Positions 25,479 to 32,798 of a DNA stretch of 64,000 nucleotides are shown here, in pieces. The translations under genes were made by a program, and so were the position numbers. Positions within the stretch are counted from its first letter, which is position 1. Each line of letters starts with the position of its first letter. The notes under the pieces were generated by a model. That model worked only from the letters and a program-made list of their open reading frames with translations, made no database searches and was not told the origin of the DNA. The DNA is from Dehalococcoidia bacterium (GTDB lineage Bacteria > Chloroflexota > Dehalococcoidia > Bin125), in contig JAJEJC010000007.1 of assembly GCA_022828105.1 (NCBI GenBank), positions 62,001 to 126,000 on the forward strand, read 5' to 3'.

Positions 25479-26416
25479 CCCGCGTTGCGGTGCTCGCCGG
25501 CGGCGTCGGCGCGGCGCGGTTCCTCGACGGACTGGTCCGTGTCGTACCGCCCGCTGACGTCACCGCGATCGTCAATGTCGGCGACGACATTGAGTGGGCC
25601 GGACTGCACATCTCGCCCGACCTTGACACGGTCATGTACACGCTAGCCGACATGGTCAATCCCGAGACCGGCTGGGGCCTGCGCGGCGAGTCGCGCCGGA
25701 CCCTGGACCGGCTCTCGGAACTGGGCGGCCCGGACTGGTTCATGATCGGCGACCTCGACCTCGCCACGCACCTGTTCCGTACGCACTGGCTTGGACAGGG
25801 CAATCCGCTCTCCACCGTTACCCGCGACCTCGTGAAACGGGCGGGCCTGGAGCTGTTCATCACACCCGTCACCGACGACCGCCTACGCACCATGGTCGAC
25901 ACCGACGCGGGTGAATTCTCCTTCCAGGACTACTTCGTGCGGCGGCGCGCCGTCGATCGCGTGCACTCGCTCAGATTCGACGGCGCCGAAACTGCGCGAC
26001 CGGCACCGTATGTCGTCGAGGCCCTGAACGAATCCGATGTAATCGTGATTGCGCCCTCCAATCCATTTCTCAGCATCGACCCCTTGCTCAGCGTGCCGGG
26101 GCTGCGCGAACTGGTCGCCTCGAATCGCTCAAAGGTCGCAGCGGTCAGCCCAATCATCGGCGGAGAGGCCGTTAAGGGACCGGCCGCCGACATTCTCCAG
26201 TCAATGGGACACGACGTGTCCGCGTTGGGTGTCGCACGATTGTACGAGGATTTGGCGGAGGTGTTTGTGCTTGACGAGACCGACGCAGCGCTCGCCTCGA
26301 CGATCGAGTCGGAGACGGGAATGCGCGTGCACATCATGCCGACGCTGATGACGGATGTCGAGGCGAAGATGGCGCTCGCCGCGGGAACGCTGAAGGCGGC
26401 GCTCCATGACGGCTGA
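25475..26416 (+). CDS. cofD: 2-phospho-L-lactate (or phosphoenolpyruvate) transferase CofD/FbiA
   Basis: The gene starts at MTRVAVLAGGVGAARFLDG (25475; 313 aa); the 551-aa track entry includes an unrelated upstream frame. CofD joins the phospholactyl/phosphoenolpyruvyl-guanylyl donor to Fo, forming the F420-0 core. Family signs are GGVGAARF, IVNVGDDIEWAGLHISPDLDTVMYTLA, GWGLRGES, FMIGDLDLATHL, ITPVTDDRLRTMV and APSNPFLSIDPLLSVPG. It is coupled to the preceding small gene and overlaps cofC by 11 bases. F420 use by nearby oxidoreductases is possible but not shown. Confidence 0.95.
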   Translation: MTRVAVLAGGVGAARFLDGLVRVVPPADVTAIVNVGDDIEWAGLHISPDLDTVMYTLADMVNPETGWGLRGESRRTLDRLSELGGPDWFMIGDLDLATHLFRTHWLGQGNPLSTVTRDLVKRAGLELFITPVTDDRLRTMVDTDAGEFSFQDYFVRRRAVDRVHSLRFDGAETARPAPYVVEALNESDVIVIAPSNPFLSIDPLLSVPGLRELVASNRSKVAAVSPIIGGEAVKGPAADILQSMGHDVSALGVARLYEDLAEVFVLDETDAALASTIESETGMRVHIMPTLMTDVEAKMALAAGTLKAALHDG

Positions 26417-27098
26417 GCCCAGCGGCGTAGTGGCCGTTGTGCCCGTGCGAGGATTGCCAGCGGGCAAGCGCCGCCTCGCCGCGCTGCTTGACCTGGAAGA
26501 GCGCAACTCGCTGGTGCGGGCGATGCTGGACGACGTGGTCGCGGCGCTCGTTGCAGCCGAGCGCGTTGACGAGGTCGTGATCGCCTCGCGCGACTCAGCG
26601 GCCCGCGACGAAGCTGCGCGGCTGGGTGTCGGATTCCTCGACCAGACTGATCTGCGCCTCGGATACAACCGAGCGGTGCAGTTTGCCCAGCAGGCGCTGG
26701 CCGAGTCGGACGCCATCCTGATCGTGCCCGCCGACGTGCCATTGGTTACCCCCGACGCGGTCGATCTGATGGTCTCGACTGCGCCGGATGGTCCGGCCGT
26801 GGTCGTCGCGCCGGCGCACGACGGCGGAACGAACGGGCTGTTCCTGCGCCCTCCCGACGTGATCGCGCCGCAGTTCGGACCTTCTTCGGCGCGGGCGCAT
26901 CAGCAGTCGGCGGCCGCAGGGGGCGAAATGGGCGTGCCCTTCCGCGAAGCTCGGATCGATGTCTGGGCCTTTGACCTGGACACGCCGTCCGACCTGCGCT
27001 GGCTGCGCGAGACCCTGCCCCAGTTGCCCGAAGCGATTGCTCCGAATGCTCGGGCCTGGCTGATTGCGCACGAAGCGCACATGCAGGCGCTGAGCTAA
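26406..27098 (+). CDS. cofC: 2-phospho-L-lactate/PEP guanylyltransferase CofC/FbiD
   Basis: This 230-aa nucleotidyltransferase supplies the GDP-activated C3 donor to CofD. It starts with VVAVVPVRGLPAGKRRLAALLD, the NTP-binding loop of the family, and has LIVPADVPLVTPDAVDLM for metal binding and the typical DGGTNGLFLRPP. FREARIDVWAFDLDTPSDL is the conserved end. The start overlaps the cofD stop region by 11 bases, so both enzymes of consecutive steps are made together. fbiB/cofE and fbiC/cofGH are not in the window. Confidence 0.94.
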   Translation: MTAEPSGVVAVVPVRGLPAGKRRLAALLDLEERNSLVRAMLDDVVAALVAAERVDEVVIASRDSAARDEAARLGVGFLDQTDLRLGYNRAVQFAQQALAESDAILIVPADVPLVTPDAVDLMVSTAPDGPAVVVAPAHDGGTNGLFLRPPDVIAPQFGPSSARAHQQSAAAGGEMGVPFREARIDVWAFDLDTPSDLRWLRETLPQLPEAIAPNARAWLIAHEAHMQALS

Positions 27099-27102
27099 CC
27101 CG

Positions 27103-28269
27103 CTAGGCCCTGGGCAGGCCGAAGCCTCGCTGGGCGATGATGTTTCGCTGCAGTTCGTTGCCGCCGGCGCCGAAGGTGGGCATGACGGCGGCGAGATAGC
27201 CGTTCTCCGCCGAGCCGTCGATTGGGGCGCGCTCGTCGTTGCCGTTGAGTTGACCGTAGAGGCCCATCGCGTGCAGCGAGAAGTTCTGCAGGCGCTGCAT
27301 CATCTCGGTCGAGAAGATTTTCACCTGGCTCGCTTCGTAGTTTGGCGATTCCTCGCGCTTGAGCATGTCGAGGATGCGGTAGCTGAGATGCTGCAAGACT
27401 TCGAGCTGAACCTTGAAGTCGGCCATCGTGCGTTTGATTCCGGCGTCTTCGATCGGGCGGCCCATCGGGGTGTCGGACGTGGCCCAATCCATCAACCGGT
27501 CGTAGACGGCCCGCACCGACGAGACGGTGAAGATCGAGATGCGCTCGCGGTCGAGTGCGTGGGCGGCGTAGTACCAGCCCTGATTTTCCTCGCCGACGAG
27601 CACATTGGTTGGTACGCGCACGTCCTCGAAGTAGACCTCGTTGGTGCGGTACCCGGCCATCGTCCAGAGCGGCTTGACGGTGATTCCGGCCGATTGCATA
27701 TCGACCAGCATCATCGAGACGCCGCGGTGCTTGGGTGCGTCGGGGTTGGTGCGGGTCGCCAGCCAGACGTACTCACTGCGGTGCGCGCCGGAGGTGAAGC
27801 GCTTGATCCCGTTGAGGATGTAGTCGTCGCCGTCCTTGACCGCGCGCAACTGTAGGGAGGCGAGGTCGGAGCCGGCGTCGGGTTCGGTGTAGCCCAGCGC
27901 GAACTCGACTTCTCCGCGGGCGATTGGCGGGAGGAAGCGCTCCTGCTGTTCCTCGGTGCCGAAGCGCATCAGGGTCGGACCGACCTGCTGGGTGGCGACG
28001 GTCGCCTGGGGCGCGCCGACGTAGTTCATCGCCTCCCAGAAGAGGTACTGCTCCTCGAGCGAGCGCTCCTGTCCGCCGTACTCGGCCGGCCAGGACATGG
28101 TCAGCCAGCCGCGATCGGCCAGCAGCCTGCGGAAACCGCGCTCCTCGGCCATCGTGTCCGTGGTCGGATCGCCAATCGTGGCCCGAAGCTCGGGCGTCCA
28201 TTCCTGATCGAGAAACTCGTTGACCTCGGCCTCGAAGGCGAGCGCCTTGTCACTGAATCGGTACTCCAT
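27103..28269 (-). CDS. Acyl-CoA dehydrogenase
   Basis: This 388-aa flavoprotein oxidises an acyl-CoA at the alpha-beta bond. It shows the FAD/substrate motif ALGYTEPDAGSDLASLQ, IKRFTSGAHRSEYVWLATRT, and a C-terminal four-helix part ending GGNELQRNIIAQRGFGLPRA. Gly-Asn-Glu at this position resembles dehydrogenases acting on bulky, steroid or branched substrates, but the substrate is not certain. The length is normal. Its 3' end lies four bases from the cofC stop (convergent). It is a single gene at the edge of the minus-strand run. Confidence 0.9.
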   Translation of the reverse strand: MEYRFSDKALAFEAEVNEFLDQEWTPELRATIGDPTTDTMAEERGFRRLLADRGWLTMSWPAEYGGQERSLEEQYLFWEAMNYVGAPQATVATQQVGPTLMRFGTEEQQERFLPPIARGEVEFALGYTEPDAGSDLASLQLRAVKDGDDYILNGIKRFTSGAHRSEYVWLATRTNPDAPKHRGVSMMLVDMQSAGITVKPLWTMAGYRTNEVYFEDVRVPTNVLVGEENQGWYYAAHALDRERISIFTVSSVRAVYDRLMDWATSDTPMGRPIEDAGIKRTMADFKVQLEVLQHLSYRILDMLKREESPNYEASQVKIFSTEMMQRLQNFSLHAMGLYGQLNGNDERAPIDGSAENGYLAAVMPTFGAGGNELQRNIIAQRGFGLPRA

Positions 28270-28394
28270 GTGGCGGCTCCCCAGGGTGTCGATCGGTTCG
28301 TCTGAATGCTACCGCAGCGTGGGCGGCGGGCACGGCGGAGCCGGGGTCGGGTGATCGGCCGGGAGGAAAAAAACGCGCGGGAGAGATTGGGGGA

Positions 28395-28805
28395 TTACCA
28401 GGGGTCGTCGTCTTCATCGGGTGGTTGGTCTTCGGGCGGGGAGCCCCCCTCTGTCTCTACGAGACATCTCCCCCCGCTGGAAGCGGGGGGAGAGGGAGAA
28501 GGGGCAGCGTGACATCTCTCTCCGCTGGAAGCGGGGGGAGAGGGGGAATGGGCAGCGTGACATTTCTCTCCGCTGGAAGCGGGGGGAGAGGTTCGGTCGT
28601 GGAGGTCTCGAAGGAGGTGGCGGGCGACGTCGTAGGGGTCGGTGGTGTGGTAGAGCCGGTGGTTGCGGCTGGCGTTGGGGTTGGGCGGGAACATCTCGCG
28701 GACGAGGGTCTTGAGTGCTTTGAGCTGCTTGTAGGCGGGGGCGTCGCTGTTGGCGGTTCGCCAGAGTCGGTCGATGCGGGCTCGGTAGTGGTAGGGGTTG
28801 GGCAT
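28395..28805 (-). CDS. Hypothetical protein with C-terminal 16-residue repeats
   Basis: The likely start is MPNPYHYRARIDRLW (28805; 136 aa), with AGGAG about eight bases upstream. The first 75 residues are basic, helical and protein-like (APAYKQLKALKTLVREMF; YHTTDPYDVARHLLRDL). I recognise no family. The C-terminal half is three copies of a 16-residue unit, consensus SPPASSGERCHAAPSP, encoded by a tandem of 48-base hairpin repeats, followed by a Pro/Asp tail (EDQPPDEDDDPW). The extension looks like repeat DNA inserted in frame. Confidence 0.6.
   Translation of the reverse strand: MPNPYHYRARIDRLWRTANSDAPAYKQLKALKTLVREMFPPNPNASRNHRLYHTTDPYDVARHLLRDLHDRTSPPASSGEKCHAAHSPSPPASSGERCHAAPSPSPPASSGGRCLVETEGGSPPEDQPPDEDDDPW
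28446..28597. repeat. GC-rich hairpin repeat (family copy 2), three tandem 48-bp units
   Basis: Three hairpins of the type CTCCCCCCGC-tgga-aGCGGGGGGAG stand exactly 48 bases apart (cgctgg at 28475, 28523 and 28571), linked by agggagaaggggcagcgtga-like spacers that are themselves repeated. The left flank ccccctctgtctctacgag resembles that of the copy at 32021. All lie inside the 3' half of the hypothetical gene on the minus strand, and the 48-base period keeps its frame. Confidence 0.85.
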
Positions 28806-28885
28806 GGGGATGCTCCTGTTCTGAGATGTACGCATGTTCTAATGCTAACGAGGATTGGCTGCGGGCGGGGGGAGAGAGGCGAACG

Positions 28886-30271
28886 TCAGGAGCGGGCCTT
28901 GTTTGGGGCGGCTCGGAGGATGAAGGTGGCGGCGCCGTTTAGGACGGTTCGGGTGGTCTGGGCCGGCTGGAGCGTAAGTTCGGCGGGGTGCTGAGGCACT
29001 CGGGCGCGGAGGATGACGGGACGCAGCACGATGATTGCGGCGAGGATGGCGAGGACGACGAAGGACATGGGGGGGAAGAGGGTTTCCATGGTCAGCGACT
29101 GGGCAACTGCGCCGAGCGGCAGGCCGACAGCCTGGGCGATGCCCATGCCGAGGAAGACCAGACCCATGATTCGCCCGCGCATCTCGTTGGGCGTTTCGTG
29201 GGCGAGGGTGGCGTTGGCGGAGACCATTGCGGTCGACATGCCGATGCCGAGCAGGGCGTTGCCCAGCATCGCGTTGAGGACCGTGGGTGGATTGGTGAAG
29301 ACGACGAATCCGAGTGCCATGACGATCACGCCGAGGGCGGTGAGCATGCCCTTGCGCTCGATCCAGGAGAAGCGGACCAGGACGAGTGAGGCGACCATTG
29401 CGCCGCCGCCCCAGAAGACGGCGATGTAGCTGAACTGCGACCAGGTCGCGCCGACGACCGTGGTCACCCACTGGGGACCGAGGGTGCCGGTGGGCGGCAT
29501 GATCAGGGACATCATCAGGACGACGATGACGACCGTCCAGAGGATGACCGCCTTGGAACGGGCGTAGCGCAGGCCGGCGACGATGTCGCGGACGGCCTGC
29601 CCCGCACCCTGGCCCTGTCGCGCGGCGATGTGGGCGGCGGAGAAGACCGTGCGGTAGGACATCATTGCCAGGATCAAGACCTCGCCCAGGTGCCCGAAGG
29701 CGGAGATGGCAAAGACGGTGCCATGGCCGAGGTGGTCGATCAGCAGACCGGAGGCGAAGATTGAAATCGGCATTGCGAGTTGCATGGCGGCCGCGTTGAG
29801 CGCGATCCCGGACGGCGTCAGCCGGGGACCAAGGATTTCGGGCGTGATCGCGTTGCGAGTCGGGCCGTCGATCGCGTGCGCGGACGAGGCCACCACCGTG
29901 AGGGCGAAGAAGATGATCAGGTCGGTCGTCGTGCCGGAGCCGGTCCACATCACGACCGCGATCAGGATGTTGGAGATGAAGGCGACCGCCTGCGTGACCA
30001 TGAGCAGCCGGCGGCGGTCGAAGCGATCGGCGAGCGCGCCGCCGAAGAGTCCGAAGCCGATCATGCCGAGTCCGCGAATCGTGCCGATCGCGCCGACCAT
30101 GATGATCTCGACGCTGTCGTCGGCGACGAACTGAATCCAGGCGATCGAGGCGACGAACTGGAGCGGCATCATCGACTGGCCGACGATGAAGCCGGTCAGC
30201 AGCAGGCGGAACTCGCGCAGTCTCAGCGGTTCGGTCATGCCTGGACGGGTCGGAGGCGGCTTGACGCTCAT
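28886..30271 (-). CDS. MFS transporter (DHA3/EntS-like)
   Basis: This 461-aa protein has about 12 hydrophobic segments. The loop 2-3 motif is GGALADRFDRRRLLMVT, a matching second-half loop is present (NEMRGRIMGLVFLGMG), and the start is LREFRLLLTGFIVGQSMMPLQFVASIAWIQF. This is the pattern of drug:H+ antiporter-3 exporters such as EntS. The cargo is unknown. The ATG overlaps the stop of the methyltransferase gene, so it is in the same operon as that gene and the 369-aa paralogue upstream. Confidence 0.88.
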   Translation of the reverse strand: MSVKPPPTRPGMTEPLRLREFRLLLTGFIVGQSMMPLQFVASIAWIQFVADDSVEIIMVGAIGTIRGLGMIGFGLFGGALADRFDRRRLLMVTQAVAFISNILIAVVMWTGSGTTTDLIIFFALTVVASSAHAIDGPTRNAITPEILGPRLTPSGIALNAAAMQLAMPISIFASGLLIDHLGHGTVFAISAFGHLGEVLILAMMSYRTVFSAAHIAARQGQGAGQAVRDIVAGLRYARSKAVILWTVVIVVLMMSLIMPPTGTLGPQWVTTVVGATWSQFSYIAVFWGGGAMVASLVLVRFSWIERKGMLTALGVIVMALGFVVFTNPPTVLNAMLGNALLGIGMSTAMVSANATLAHETPNEMRGRIMGLVFLGMGIAQAVGLPLGAVAQSLTMETLFPPMSFVVLAILAAIIVLRPVILRARVPQHPAELTLQPAQTTRTVLNGAATFILRAAPNKARS

Positions 30272-30891
30272 GTCGGTAGTTTCGCCGCTTCGAGCACGGT
30301 GTGCCGCGAGCCCTGGCGGACCTTGGCGGCCTGGCCGGGTCCGAAGATGTCGACCAACCGGCGCTGCAGGTACTTGCGCAGTCCGTTGACCGCGACGACC
30401 GCGAGCGCGCCGCCGTCGGCGAGCGCGTCGTGAGCGTCGAGCAGGAGTTGATCGAGCGCGTCGTTGCCGGCCTGGGCGGGCAGGTTGGAGACCACGAGGT
30501 CAAACTGCGGCAGGGGCCGTTCGAGAGCGCGAATGCCGTCGCTGAGGGTCACGTCTGCGTTGCTCAGTTGGTTGCTCGCGATGTTCTCGGCGGCGGCCTC
30601 GACGGCGCGGATGTCTGTGTCCACCATAGCGACGCGAGCGTTCGGCCAGCGAGCGGCGAGGGTGAGTCCGATCGCGCCGTAGCCGCAGCCGAGGTCGAGC
30701 ACTGTGGCGGGGGCAGGCAGCCGCTCAAGCTCGCGGAGCAGGAGCGCGCTGCCGGCGTCCAACGCGCGGGCGGAGAAGAGTCCGTGGCGCGAGCGCAGGC
30801 TGATGCTGCGTGAGCCGGTGTCGATCTCGATTGTCGGCGGCGTCGCAAGCTGCGCCCGGAGGTCGGCGCAATGATCGGCCGAAGTGGTCAT
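30268..30891 (-). CDS. SAM-dependent methyltransferase, RsmC/RlmG-like
   Basis: The protein is about 207 aa, starting at MTTSADHCADLRAQL (30891), and is shorter than the 267-aa track frame. It has GLFSARALDAGSALLLREL, the SAM motif VLDLGCGYGAIGLTLAARWP, VDTDIRAVEAAAENI and DLVVSNLPAQAG, where NPPF of RsmC-type N2-guanine methyltransferases is replaced by NLPA. It probably methylates rRNA or a small molecule. Four-base overlaps on both sides couple it to the 369-aa protein and to the MFS transporter. Confidence 0.83.
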   Translation of the reverse strand: MTTSADHCADLRAQLATPPTIEIDTGSRSISLRSRHGLFSARALDAGSALLLRELERLPAPATVLDLGCGYGAIGLTLAARWPNARVAMVDTDIRAVEAAAENIASNQLSNADVTLSDGIRALERPLPQFDLVVSNLPAQAGNDALDQLLLDAHDALADGGALAVVAVNGLRKYLQRRLVDIFGPGQAAKVRQGSRHTVLEAAKLPT

Positions 30892-31997
30892 GTACGGACT
30901 TTGGCGGACGGCGGGCTGAAGACCGGGGCGGGTTGGGTTACGTCGCCGTCGCCGAAGATGCCCTGGTAGATGCTGGTCCACTTGCCTGCGTGGCTGCCGG
31001 CGACGGTGATGTTGATGAAGGAGGGATCCGGGACCTTGGACATGGGCGTGTCGAGGTCCTGCTCGGTCCAACCGTACTTTTCGGGCAGGAACTCACCGAT
31101 CCCGCCGCCCATCGTGGGCGTGGCGAGGCGGTCTCGCAGGGGCAGCGCGGTGAACTCCATGATCGCCTCGCGGATGTTGTCCTTGGACCAGCCGCTGGCT
31201 CGGTAGACGTCGGCGTGTTCGGGGCTGACGACAAACATCGTGGGCGAGACTTGGCCGCGCGGTTTGACAACTTGCTGGAAGGCCATGGAGATCGAGCCGG
31301 TCAGCGCGCGGGCGTCGCGGCTGGTCTGGTCGATGCAGACGCGCGGACCGCCGGTGGTCGGCAATAGCGAGACCACGCTGTCGTCCGGCTCGTAGCCGTG
31401 TTCGACGTGGTAGGGCTCCCAGGGCGAGGTGTCCTCATCCTCGGCGTAGCTGAGGGTCCACTTGTGTCCGCCGCCCTGGATGGCCTGCTCGATCTCGCCC
31501 GGCACTGCGCCGCCCACGTTGCGGAGCATCAGGCGCAGCGCGCGTCCGAGCGTCGAGTTGGCGCGGTTGCCCTGGCCCAGGGCGTTGAGGCCCCAGTTCA
31601 TGCCGATCTCCTTGCGCACCGGCCCGTTGACCAGCATCATCGGCGCGAGACCGGCGGTGGTGGCGATCGAGCCGTGCAGCGGGAAGCGTCCGCCGGCGGC
31701 GGCCTCGACCGAGGCGAGGACGGTGGGGAAGTACTCGGGCTTGCAGCCGGCCATGACGGCGTTGATCGCGGCCTTTTCGACGGTCAACGGGGCCATGTTG
31801 GGCGGGAGGGTGGCGACAATCGCTTGCGGATCGCTCCAGTCGGCGGGCGCGCAGGCGAGCATGCGGTCGACGCGCTCGCGGGTCGGCGGGACGACCGGCA
31901 GGCCGTCGGTGATGCCCTGGTCGAACATGAACTCGTAGACGTCGACGTGTTCGGCGATGGCGATGATTCGCGCCTGGGTTGCAGGATCGTCGGACAC
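30888..31997 (-). CDS. Protein of unrecognised family, stand-alone paralogue of the thioredoxin fusion
   Basis: This 369-aa protein aligns along its whole length with residues of about 185-530 of the fusion protein at 32799-34391. Shared blocks are GLPVVPPTRERV, PPNMAPLTVEKAAINAVMAG, NGPVRKEIGMN, GNRANSTLGRALRL, RNVGGAVPG and GWSKDNIREAIMEFTALPL. No signal peptide, membrane helix or Cys motif is seen; the few cysteines are not shared with the paralogue. I cannot name the family. The UGSC selenoprotein and thioredoxin fusion immediately upstream suggest a common redox system. It is coupled to the methyltransferase gene. Confidence 0.8.
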   Translation of the reverse strand: MSDDPATQARIIAIAEHVDVYEFMFDQGITDGLPVVPPTRERVDRMLACAPADWSDPQAIVATLPPNMAPLTVEKAAINAVMAGCKPEYFPTVLASVEAAAGGRFPLHGSIATTAGLAPMMLVNGPVRKEIGMNWGLNALGQGNRANSTLGRALRLMLRNVGGAVPGEIEQAIQGGGHKWTLSYAEDEDTSPWEPYHVEHGYEPDDSVVSLLPTTGGPRVCIDQTSRDARALTGSISMAFQQVVKPRGQVSPTMFVVSPEHADVYRASGWSKDNIREAIMEFTALPLRDRLATPTMGGGIGEFLPEKYGWTEQDLDTPMSKVPDPSFINITVAGSHAGKWTSIYQGIFGDGDVTQPAPVFSPPSAKVRT

Positions 31998-32018
31998 GGT
32001 GATGCCTTATCGGTGGGT

Positions 32019-32200
32019 GCCCCCCTCTGCCTTCGGCATCTCCCCCCGCTCCGCGGGGGGAGATGGGAAGTGGAGTCGCTTCTCCCCTCGCTCTGTGGGG
32101 GGAGAGGGAAAGTGGAGCGGCCTCCTCCCGCGCAGAGCGGGGTGGGAGGGGCAGTGGGACCGGAGGGCCCTCTCCCCCGCACCAAGTGCGGGGGGTGAGG
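32019..32200. repeat. GC-rich hairpin repeat (family copy 3), four diverged units
   Basis: Four hairpins follow each other in the gap between the selenoprotein gene and the 369-aa gene. The first is perfect (CATCTCCCCCCGC, loop tcc, GCGGGGGGAGATG; 32037-32065) and carries the flank ccccctctgccttcgg shared with the copy behind nrdJ. The other three (around 32075-32105, 32120-32152 and 32170-32199) have mismatches. The gap has no ORF of its own. The array would strongly affect mRNA folding or stability between the two genes. Confidence 0.85.
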
Positions 32201-32211
32201 GAACCGGTGGG

Positions 32212-32742
32212 TTACTCGACGGGCGCCATGAGGGTGTCGAGGATTTCGTCGATGAAGCGCTCGGCGTGTTCGTGCATCTCGGCGTCGGTGCGGTCCTGCA
32301 TTGGATGCGGGATGAAGACGCGGCGCACTTCTTCGAGTCCGAGGCGTTCAGCCTGGTGGCTGGCGGCCTTGATGAACTCGGAGGTGGCGACGAAGACCGA
32401 GGGCTTGCCCTGCAGTTCGAAGAAAACGGAGTCGTGCACACTGCACGTCGTGCAGGATCCTCAATCAGCCAGCGCTTCGATGACGAAGTCGCATTCCTCC
32501 AGGATCGCATCTTTGATCGGCTGCGGGGCGGGCTTGGCGACGGTCGGCTTCATGAAGCGGCGGGTTTCGACGCCGGGCGCGCGCTCATGCAGCAGTTCCT
32601 CGAGTCGGTCGAGGAATACGTCGCCGCGGGGCTTGGAGATGTCGAGCAGGGCGATCGTGCCATGCAGCGCCTCAGGGCGCGGCGTGAGTGATCGCTTGAT
32701 CGGCACTCGTTCGTCGGTCGGGTCAAGGATTTGCGTGACCAT
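32212..32742 (-). CDS. UGSC family selenoprotein (in-frame TGA = selenocysteine)
   Basis: One 176-aa gene is split in the ORF track into 32461-32742 and 32212-32439. The two pieces are in the same frame; the only break is a TGA at 32463-32461 (codon 94), and reading through gives IEALAD-U-GSCTTCSVHDSVFFE. The U-G-S-C-T-x-C-S-V-H-D block is the signature of the UGSC (seleno)protein family, whose N-terminus (ILDPTDE, LTPRPEALHGTIALLD) and C-terminus (VFIPHP) also match. A SECIS-like hairpin follows the TGA. Sec at the first position of a U-x-x-C-x-x-C motif implies thiol/selenol redox chemistry; the substrate is unknown. GGAGAGG precedes the ATG. Confidence 0.9.
32433..32447 (-). promoter_or_regulatory. 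Bacterial SECIS-like stem-loop
   Basis: On the minus strand, 13 bases after the TGA, a perfect 6-bp stem CGTGCA / TGCACG closes a GTG loop. The loop starts 19 bases after the TGA with a G in first place, which fits the usual bacterial SECIS rule (apical loop about 16-37 bases from UGA, G in the first two positions). GGA and TCC at 32458-32460 and 32428-32430 could extend the stem. An alternative stem CTGCAC-GAC-GTGCAG overlaps it and would compete. Confidence 0.7.
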
Positions 32743-32798
32743 TGGACCTCTCCATCAACGCACCGTCTGCAGGGTCGCGGCGCGCTCTACGCAGTGTG

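Noticed and set aside
28446-28597. CRISPR-like array
   Set aside because: Spacers are themselves repeated, there are only three units, no cas genes are nearby, and the frame of a gene runs through it.
28845-30503. 552-aa minus-strand ORF over the MFS gene
   Set aside because: Arg/Pro/His-rich shadow frame of the transporter with no domain.
32212-32742. Reading the two UGSC pieces as a pseudogene or two separate genes
   Set aside because: Frame is continuous, the only break is TGA at the Sec position of a known family motif, and a SECIS-like stem follows.
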